10,708 nt of DNA, taken from assembly GCA_965372135.1 (NCBI GenBank), contig CBDVBD010000114.1, positions 1-10,708 of the forward strand. Direction: 5' to 3'. Both the position numbers and the translations under genes were made by a program. Below, piece after piece: positions 5,915 to 10,708 of the stretch. The notes under the pieces are model-generated. The model saw only the letters and a program-made list of their open reading frames with translations, was not told where the DNA came from and did not search any database. Source of the stretch: CBDVBD01 sp965372135. GTDB lineage: Bacteria; Electryoneota; RPQS01; CBDVBD01. Each line of letters begins with the position of its first letter. The stretch's first letter is position 1.

Positions 5915-7090
5915 GTGATTAGGAAAATTGCTATTTATATGATGTTGGGATTGTTGGGTGTTGTAAGCATGTTATGGGGGGATGTGACGCCCAGGGGAAC
6001 GGAAGGGACGTTCGATTTAGTGACGTGGAATATCGAGCAGTTTCCTAAAGAAGGACAAGCCACCATCGATACGGTGCGGAATATCATTTTAGGACTGCAG
6101 GTGGATGTGATTGCGGTGCAGGAAATTACCGATACGGTGGCGTTTCGTAATTTAGTGAATTCGTTGGAAGATTGGGAAGGAGTTCATGCCGATGATAATT
6201 CACATTTATGGACGGGGATTTTGTATCGCACCGATCAGGTGACGGTGTCGAATTTGGAGATGTTGTTTCCCAACCAGTGGTACCCGTTTCCCCGACCGCC
6301 GTTGATGGCTTGGGTGGAATGGGAACATGGGCAGCAAGTGTTTGACTTTCATTTAATTGTGTGGCACCTGAAAGCGATGGGCGGTTCTGAAAACATCGAC
6401 CGCCGCCGGCAGGCATGTACGTTAATGAAGAATTTCATCGACCAGTGTATCGGTGAAGAGTGGGATCCAGATTTTATTATTGCCGGAGACTTCAATGACG
6501 AGATCGATGATCCGCCAGAGACCAATTCATTTACGGTGTTTTTGGATGATAGTGCGCATTATCAGTTCCTGACTATGCCATTGGCGGGGAATCCGTGGTG
6601 GGCGTCGTATCCGTCTTCGGGATCGTTGATCGATCACATCTTGGTGACCGAAGATGCTTTGGGCGAATACGATGGTGGTTGGACGGAAACGTTGCGGTTG
6701 GAGCAGGAAGTGCCGTATTATTCGTACTACGTGTCCGATCATCGTCCGGTAATGTCGCAATTCCCGGTGGATATGTCAGGTGTGGTTTCGGAGGTTGGGA
6801 CGGAAATGCCGATGACGGCACGAGTGGTTGGTGCGTATCCCAATCCGTGGAATCCGGGGACTAAGATTGAATACGAATTGTCGTCGCCATCAAATGTGAA
6901 GTTGACTGTTTATGATTTATTGGGTCGGGAAATTAGGGAATTGGTAGATGATTTTCGGCAAGCGGGAAGTCATAAAGTTCAATGGGACGGATTGGACAAA
7001 AGTGGTCAACGTGTGTCCAGCGGTGTGTATTTTATCTGGCTAAATGCTGGACAGCAAACGTCATTTGGGAAGATTGTGCTGCTGCGTTAG
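5915..7090 (+). CDS. Secreted endonuclease/exonuclease/phosphatase-family enzyme with type IX sorting tail
   Basis: 391 residues. The signal peptide (1-~22, RKIAIYMMLGLLGVVSMLWG) supports the GTG start, which has AGAAGAG four bases upstream; the in-frame ATG at 5939 would lose the basic n-region. Residues ~32-285 are an EEP (DNase I-like) metal-dependent phosphodiesterase domain with the expected catalytic set: WNIEQF (Asn39), VQE (Glu70), WHLKA (His151), GDFND (Asp192, Asn194), IDH (Asp240, His241) and SDHRP (Asp275, His276). All key residues appear present, so the enzyme should be active. DNA or RNA is the likeliest substrate for a secreted member, though phospholipid or sugar-phosphate substrates cannot be excluded. 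Residues ~303-391 are a sorting domain (AYPNPWNPGTKIEY, YDLLGREI, SSGVYFIWL, KIVLLR) clearly diverged from those of the two upstream genes. A surface-held or released nuclease for nutrient scavenging is a reasonable inference. Confidence 0.9.
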   Translation: MIRKIAIYMMLGLLGVVSMLWGDVTPRGTEGTFDLVTWNIEQFPKEGQATIDTVRNIILGLQVDVIAVQEITDTVAFRNLVNSLEDWEGVHADDNSHLWTGILYRTDQVTVSNLEMLFPNQWYPFPRPPLMAWVEWEHGQQVFDFHLIVWHLKAMGGSENIDRRRQACTLMKNFIDQCIGEEWDPDFIIAGDFNDEIDDPPETNSFTVFLDDSAHYQFLTMPLAGNPWWASYPSSGSLIDHILVTEDALGEYDGGWTETLRLEQEVPYYSYYVSDHRPVMSQFPVDMSGVVSEVGTEMPMTARVVGAYPNPWNPGTKIEYELSSPSNVKLTVYDLLGREIRELVDDFRQAGSHKVQWDGLDKSGQRVSSGVYFIWLNAGQQTSFGKIVLLR

Positions 7091-7124
7091 AAATGAAAAA
7101 ATATGTATTTTCGCACTTGCGCAC

Positions 7125-7142
7125 TTGTGAAAAATTTATTAA
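7125..7142 (+). promoter_or_regulatory. Possible degenerate Rex operator upstream of rex
   Basis: TTGTGAAAAATTTATTAA begins with a perfect Rex half-site (TTGTGAA) and has a poor second half (TTATTAA against the expected TTCACAA), spaced as in an 18-base operator. It lies 43 bases before the rex start, which would suit autoregulation. The match of the second half is weak. Confidence 0.3.
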
Positions 7143-7184
7143 ATTTCAGGAAATAAATAGACGGCATGGAGACAGGGAGGAAAA

Positions 7185-7811
7185 ATGGTAAAAATTTCCG
7201 ACGCTACTGTAAAGCGGTTATCGCGTTATTATCGGTCGTTAGCAACGGCTATTCGGAACGATATGCAGACCATCTCCAGCGACGAGATTGCCAAGATGAA
7301 TGGGTTGACCGCGGCGCAGGTCCGCAAGGATTTGTCGTTTTTTGGAGCGTTTGGGCGGCGAGGCTTGGGATACAATGTGATTGATTTGCACCGGAACATT
7401 TCCAGGATTTTGGGATTGCATCGCGACTGGAATGTGTGTTTGGTGGGGGCGGGTAATATTGGCACGGCGCTGGTGCATTTCAAACAGTTTCACCAGCAGG
7501 GTTTTCATATTAAATTAGTGATGGATAATAAACCCAAGAAATTCGGGCGTGATTTGAAGGGGGTTATCGTGCAGGATTTTGCCAACGCCAAAGAATTGAT
7601 TAAGCAAGAGAAGGTCAAAATAGCAATAGTTGCCGTTCCAGCACATGCTGCACAAAAAGTGGTGGATGTTTTGGTGGATGCGGGGATTAAGGCGATATTG
7701 AATTTTGCGCCGGTGTCGATTTTCGTGCCACGTGGGGTGACGGTCCGTAATGAGAATATGGCGATTGAGATGGAGGCGTTAAGTTACGCATTGACTAATA
7801 AGCGGCGCTAG
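7185..7811 (+). CDS. rex: Redox-sensing transcriptional repressor Rex
   Basis: 208 residues, the normal Rex length. An N-terminal winged-helix domain (~1-80) carries the family signature QVRKDLSFFGAFGRRGLGY (45-63), whose basic residues contact the operator. A Rossmann domain with GAGNIG (88-93) binds NADH or NAD+. The C-terminal part (VPRGVTVRNENMAIEMEALSYAL) matches the swapped helix region of the dimer, although the usual VDLS motif reads MAIEM. Rex represses fermentation, hydrogenase or respiratory genes when NAD+ dominates and releases DNA when NADH rises. The ATG is preceded by GGGAGG (7175-7180) with four bases between. It appears monocistronic: 94 bases separate it from the gene before and an intrinsic terminator follows. 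No obvious target gene lies next to it. Confidence 0.96.
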   Translation: MVKISDATVKRLSRYYRSLATAIRNDMQTISSDEIAKMNGLTAAQVRKDLSFFGAFGRRGLGYNVIDLHRNISRILGLHRDWNVCLVGAGNIGTALVHFKQFHQQGFHIKLVMDNKPKKFGRDLKGVIVQDFANAKELIKQEKVKIAIVAVPAHAAQKVVDVLVDAGIKAILNFAPVSIFVPRGVTVRNENMAIEMEALSYALTNKRR

Positions 7812-7846
7812 TTTGATCGAGGGGACGATTTCGGATTTATAGGAAT

Positions 7847-7884
7847 ACCGGCAGATGAATCGTCTGCCGGTTTGTGTTTGTTTC
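7847..7884 (+). terminator. Intrinsic terminator of rex
   Basis: ACCGGCAGA (7847-7855) and TCTGCCGGT (7863-7871) form a nine-base-pair stem with a seven-base loop. The stem is followed by a T-rich run (7871-7884, TTTGTGTTTGTTT). It ends 35 bases after the rex stop. Confidence 0.85.
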
Positions 7885-7909
7885 AATTGATTATCGGTCT
7901 ATCGGTTAT

Positions 7910-8080
7910 ATGAAGATTACGTGTATACAGTGTCAGTTGTCGCGGTTTCCGGACCCGAAGGAACAGTGTTATAAAACCGGCGGATTGGTGTGTACGGTGG
8001 ATAATGCCAATGTGGGGAAGTATGATGAGTGCCGGTTTGAGGAAGGGACAGCGGAACCTCGAAACAATTTTAAATTTTGA
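7910..8080 (+). CDS. Small five-cysteine protein of unknown function
   Basis: 56 residues from ATG 7910, with no signal peptide. The five cysteines (5, 8, 20, 28, 41) begin with a CxxC (CIQC) and suggest a zinc or iron-sulfur site, with one ligand perhaps from His-free chemistry or a partner subunit. The sequence contains FPDPKEQCY, GLVCTVDN and KYDECRF, which read like a conserved small domain rather than random translation. A longer form from GTG 7874 would begin inside the rex terminator and is not favoured. There is no clear Shine-Dalgarno before 7910. The last residues (NNFKF) and the stop come from a TTTTGAR tandem repeat, so the original C-terminus may have been replaced. I do not recognise a named family. 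It may depend on transcription reading through the rex terminator or on an unseen promoter. Confidence 0.55.
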   Translation: MKITCIQCQLSRFPDPKEQCYKTGGLVCTVDNANVGKYDECRFEEGTAEPRNNFKF

Positions 8081-8095
8081 GTTTTGAATTTTGAA
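8075..8095 (+). repeat. Three tandem TTTTGAR heptamers
   Basis: TTTTGAG TTTTGAA TTTTGAA. The stop codon of the small cysteine gene lies in the first unit. Confidence 0.6.
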
Positions 8096-8101
8096 TGTGT
8101 T

Positions 8102-8159
8102 GGGTTTCAGGAAACCCGACCTACGATGACCCCCCTTATGCTCCCCCCTCTAAGGGGGG
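8102..8159. repeat. Two hairpins between convergent genes
   Basis: GGGTTT-cagg-AAACCC (8102-8117) is followed by CGACCTAC, and CCCCCC-tctaa-GGGGGG (8143-8159) closes the gap. They lie between the 3' ends of the small cysteine gene and the minus-strand patatin gene and could stop transcription from either side. Neither has a good T-tract. The ending GACCTAC also follows the first hairpin of module B (4102-4108), so these probably belong to the same kind of intergenic repeat. Confidence 0.55.
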
Positions 8160-8166
8160 GATAAGA

Positions 8167-10635
8167 TCAAAACGGGTGACCGGCGGACAGGTAGAAGATA
8201 TCGGTTTCGGAATAGTCGCCAGCCGGGATCAGATGTCCCCAGGTGGCGGTGATGGGTCCTAAGATGGTGTTCAGACCGAAGGATGCGCCGACGCCCTGCA
8301 GGAAATCTTCGGGGCGCACCGAATATTCGGCGCCATTCCAGACACCGCCGGTGGTGTAGTGCGCCAATAAGTAGGCGTCAGCCAGGAAGCGGCTGATGAG
8401 GTCGAATTGATAGGTGACGCTGAAATTAACGCGTGCGTTGCCCACTAATTCGCCTTCATGCAAGCCCAACAGGCTGTGCTGCCCGCCCAGGCGGAATTTT
8501 TCGGAATGGGGTATGGTGGCGTCTGCGACACCCCAGAGGAGGTGGAGTCCCAGGACATGACGGCGGACGACTTCCATATAGCTGTCGAACAACCAGTTGG
8601 TTTTTACGTAACTGGCGTCGGATGTTAAATATTTCCCTGACGATTGGTACAGAAAGGAGAAGCGGGAACCCTGGGTGGGAAAGTAGGTGCGATCCTGGGT
8701 GTCGATGGCGGCGCGAAGTTCGATCATCGCCAATCCTAAGTCGTGTTCCTGCCCGACATATGATGATAGTGCGCGTTCGGCACGGAGTCCGCCGCTGATT
8801 TGTCCCCATCGTCCGGTTTGTAAGCCCAGTGCGAAGGCTCCGCCGGTGCGTTCGAAATCATATCCGCCGGTTTTGTCGTGGTTGTAGTCTCGGAGATACC
8901 ATTCTGTGCGGCGATGGTAGCCGCTGATTTCTGCGGATAGATAACTTTGGGCGATGCGGTCGGAAGTCAGAGACGCCTGGTATAATTCGTCTTTTTCGCC
9001 GTATTTACCGAACAGATCGAAGCGGACATGCAGCCCGAACAGGTTGTCGTCCAGGAATTCCAGGAAGGTAGCGCCGCGACGCTCCAAGTCCACCCGGGCA
9101 CCCCATCGAATCTGCCGGGTTTCCCGTTCTTTGACCTGAAGGTGGATACAAACTCCTCCTTTGGTGCGTTCCGTGGTTACAAAGACACTCTCGAACAGTT
9201 CGCTGGCATAGATTTGCCGAATACCACGTTCAACTTCGTCCACCATATATATATCGCCTATAGTTAATGGGAAATCCCTAAGCACTCCCCAGCGGTGGGT
9301 GCGTTCAAGTCCTTCTACAACGATTTCTGTGATGATGCCTTCGTTGATGATGACAGTCAGCTGTCCGGTGGTTTCGTCGAAGATAGTAGAGTCGATTCTG
9401 GCTTGCGTGGCGCCTATGGCACGATAACGACCCAAAACGCGGTGCTTATATTGCTGTGCCCAAAGACTATTGCTTGTATCGGGTAATTCTTGGGGGAATA
9501 CATCTAACAATTCATCATCACTAAGATAAGTGTTCCCCTGAACGGTAATGGATCTGACATCAAGGATTTCGCAATGTATGGAAGAGGGGAGAATAGATAT
9601 TTTGAGCGGTTCCAATAATACTCGAATTTCAGAGATTTTGGCTTTTGTGGCTTGGTAACCGGCGTTGATAATGCTTTCCAGGGCATAGAAATCGGTGGAA
9701 TTTTGGGTGGCGACATCGGGGGTGATTATAATATCAGCAAGCTCTAAGTTGTCCCGATTGTCATCCTGCTGCATTATGGTGGTGACGCGGTCAGCGATTT
9801 CCCAGGGAATCTTAGGGGTACGGAAGTCGATGCCGGGAGCCGAAGTGTTGACGGCTACCACTATGTCAGCGCCTTCGTCTCTGGCTGTGATTACGGGGAT
9901 ATTTTCCCGGACGCCGCCATCGACCAGCAACATACCGTTATATTCCATGGGGGTAATTATTAGCGGCATGGACATGGATGCGCGCAGCGCCGCCACCAGG
10001 CTGCCTTTGCGGAACACGATTTTCCTTCCGGTGTATAAGTCGGTGGCGATGGCACGGAAGGTGATTTTCAGGTGGTCGAAATCAGGGTATGGGTGATATG
10101 GAGCGCGTTCCGTCAGCCCTACCAGGCGCTGGGTTAGCAGATGTCCAGCAGTTAAGCCTAAGGGTATTTCCGGCTGGAGTTTTCGGAATCGTAGCTGCAA
10201 AATATGGCGGCCGTGTATGCGTTTTTGGGTTAGGAATAAGCTGCTGCGAGCAGGTTGGTCGAAAAATATCTCTTCCCAATTGGTATCGAGGATCATTTGA
10301 CGTAATTCGGCAGCAGTGTATCCTGAGGCGTACAATCCACCAATCAGGGCTCCTATGGAGGTGCCGACGATTAAATCGATAGGGATTTGTTCCTCTTCCA
10401 AGGCTTGGAGAACACCAATTTGGGCAAAGCCGCGGGATCCGCCACCGGATAGTGCCAAGGCAATTCCACGAGCATAGTGTTCCTGATGTGATTGGTGCGG
10501 ATCATTGGATTTTAGGGTGTCGCCGGGATCAGGAACGTTAAGTTTAACAGTCGGCGTAGTGCCGGTTGATGTCCCTGTTATCGTTACCAGAGTTAGGACT
10601 GTGATGATGTAATATGTCCAGGCTCGGATGTGCAT
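8167..10635 (-). CDS. Outer-membrane patatin-like phospholipase with two POTRA domains and Omp85-type barrel
   Basis: 822 residues. An N-terminal hydrophobic export signal (~1-25) is followed by a short linker and a patatin domain (~55-345) with the oxyanion loop GGGSRG (64-69), the nucleophile elbow GTSIG (Ser93), ASMSMP (219-224) and DGG (Asp239). The Ser-Asp dyad is complete, so lipid acyl hydrolase activity is expected. Residues ~358-433 (SITVQGNTYLSDDELLDVF) and ~436-503 (IVVEGL, GDIYMVDEVERGIRQIY, ESVFV) look like two POTRA domains. The rest to 822 is a 16-strand-type surface-antigen barrel ending in Phe, as outer-membrane proteins do. The order matches type Vd autotransporters such as PlpD, which have one POTRA domain; a second one would be a difference. 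It may instead act as an internal periplasmic lipase held by the barrel. No strong Shine-Dalgarno is seen before the ATG. Confidence 0.93.
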   Translation of the reverse strand: MHIRAWTYYIITVLTLVTITGTSTGTTPTVKLNVPDPGDTLKSNDPHQSHQEHYARGIALALSGGGSRGFAQIGVLQALEEEQIPIDLIVGTSIGALIGGLYASGYTAAELRQMILDTNWEEIFFDQPARSSLFLTQKRIHGRHILQLRFRKLQPEIPLGLTAGHLLTQRLVGLTERAPYHPYPDFDHLKITFRAIATDLYTGRKIVFRKGSLVAALRASMSMPLIITPMEYNGMLLVDGGVRENIPVITARDEGADIVVAVNTSAPGIDFRTPKIPWEIADRVTTIMQQDDNRDNLELADIIITPDVATQNSTDFYALESIINAGYQATKAKISEIRVLLEPLKISILPSSIHCEILDVRSITVQGNTYLSDDELLDVFPQELPDTSNSLWAQQYKHRVLGRYRAIGATQARIDSTIFDETTGQLTVIINEGIITEIVVEGLERTHRWGVLRDFPLTIGDIYMVDEVERGIRQIYASELFESVFVTTERTKGGVCIHLQVKERETRQIRWGARVDLERRGATFLEFLDDNLFGLHVRFDLFGKYGEKDELYQASLTSDRIAQSYLSAEISGYHRRTEWYLRDYNHDKTGGYDFERTGGAFALGLQTGRWGQISGGLRAERALSSYVGQEHDLGLAMIELRAAIDTQDRTYFPTQGSRFSFLYQSSGKYLTSDASYVKTNWLFDSYMEVVRRHVLGLHLLWGVADATIPHSEKFRLGGQHSLLGLHEGELVGNARVNFSVTYQFDLISRFLADAYLLAHYTTGGVWNGAEYSVRPEDFLQGVGASFGLNTILGPITATWGHLIPAGDYSETDIFYLSAGHPF

Positions 10636-10708
10636 CAGTATCGGTATAGATGTTATGTAATCCAGTAGACTTTTGAGTGATAAGATAACTTTATAACAGC
10701 TTAATGTC
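10636..10708 (-). other. Upstream region of the patatin gene
   Basis: This AT-rich 73-base stretch at the window edge holds the leader of the minus-strand gene. On the minus strand it contains TATACC close to the start and several AT-rich hexamers further out, but no well-spaced promoter pair and no coding sequence could be supported. Confidence 0.4.

Noticed and set aside
7874..7909. GTG start for the small cysteine protein
   Set aside because: The codon lies in the T-rich tail of the rex terminator and the extra 12 residues look like noise.
8433..10382. Several plus-strand open frames of 60-130 codons inside the patatin gene
   Set aside because: They are antisense to a continuous, well-recognised 822-residue protein and have compositions typical of antisense frames (rich in Arg, Ser and Pro).

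Overview
The window looks like chromosomal sequence from a Gram-negative bacterium of the FCB-type candidate phyla (the neighbourhood of Marinimicrobia, KSB1, Zixibacteria and Cloacimonetes). The evidence is three secreted proteins ending in YPNP(F/W)N-type sorting domains (type IX secretion), an outer-membrane patatin/Omp85 protein, and hairpin-rich intergenic repeats. The assignment to a phylum is inference; there is no rRNA or tRNA here to fix it.

Layout. (1) 2-496 (+) is the C-terminal end of DNA gyrase subunit A, cut by the window edge. (2) 612-1913 (+) is a secreted formylglycine-generating-enzyme-fold (SUMF1) protein with an N-terminal FlgT/LPP20-like domain. Its C-terminal tail resembles the variable region of diversity-generating-retroelement targets, but no reverse transcriptase or template repeat lies in the window. 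(3) 2132-3913 and 4234-5712 (+) are two paralogous secreted proteins. Each has seven ~52-residue repeats, predicted to form a seven-bladed propeller, and a type IX sorting tail; the first also carries an ASH/Hydin-like domain. (4) 5915-7090 (+) is a secreted endonuclease/exonuclease/phosphatase-superfamily enzyme with the same kind of sorting tail. (5) 7185-7811 (+) is the NADH-sensing repressor Rex, followed by a good intrinsic terminator. (6) 7910-8080 (+) is a small five-cysteine protein of unknown function. (7) 8167-10635 (-) is a patatin phospholipase fused to two POTRA domains and an outer-membrane barrel, convergent with the rest.

The intergenic DNA is not empty. Three copies of a multi-hairpin module (3913-4068, 4071-4201, 5712-5884) sit between the sorting-domain genes. 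Their stems differ in sequence but keep their pairing. The last ~155 bp of the two propeller genes plus the first ~43 bp of the following repeat are nearly identical, pointing to recent recombination or gene conversion.

Functionally, four of the eight genes encode proteins exported to or across the outer membrane by type IX sorting or a two-partner-like Omp85 barrel. The SUMF1 protein has a signal peptide but no sorting tail. gyrA, rex and the small cysteine protein are cytoplasmic. No operon with a single joint pathway is evident: the sorting-domain genes are separated by 200-320 bp of repeats and probably have their own transcription signals.
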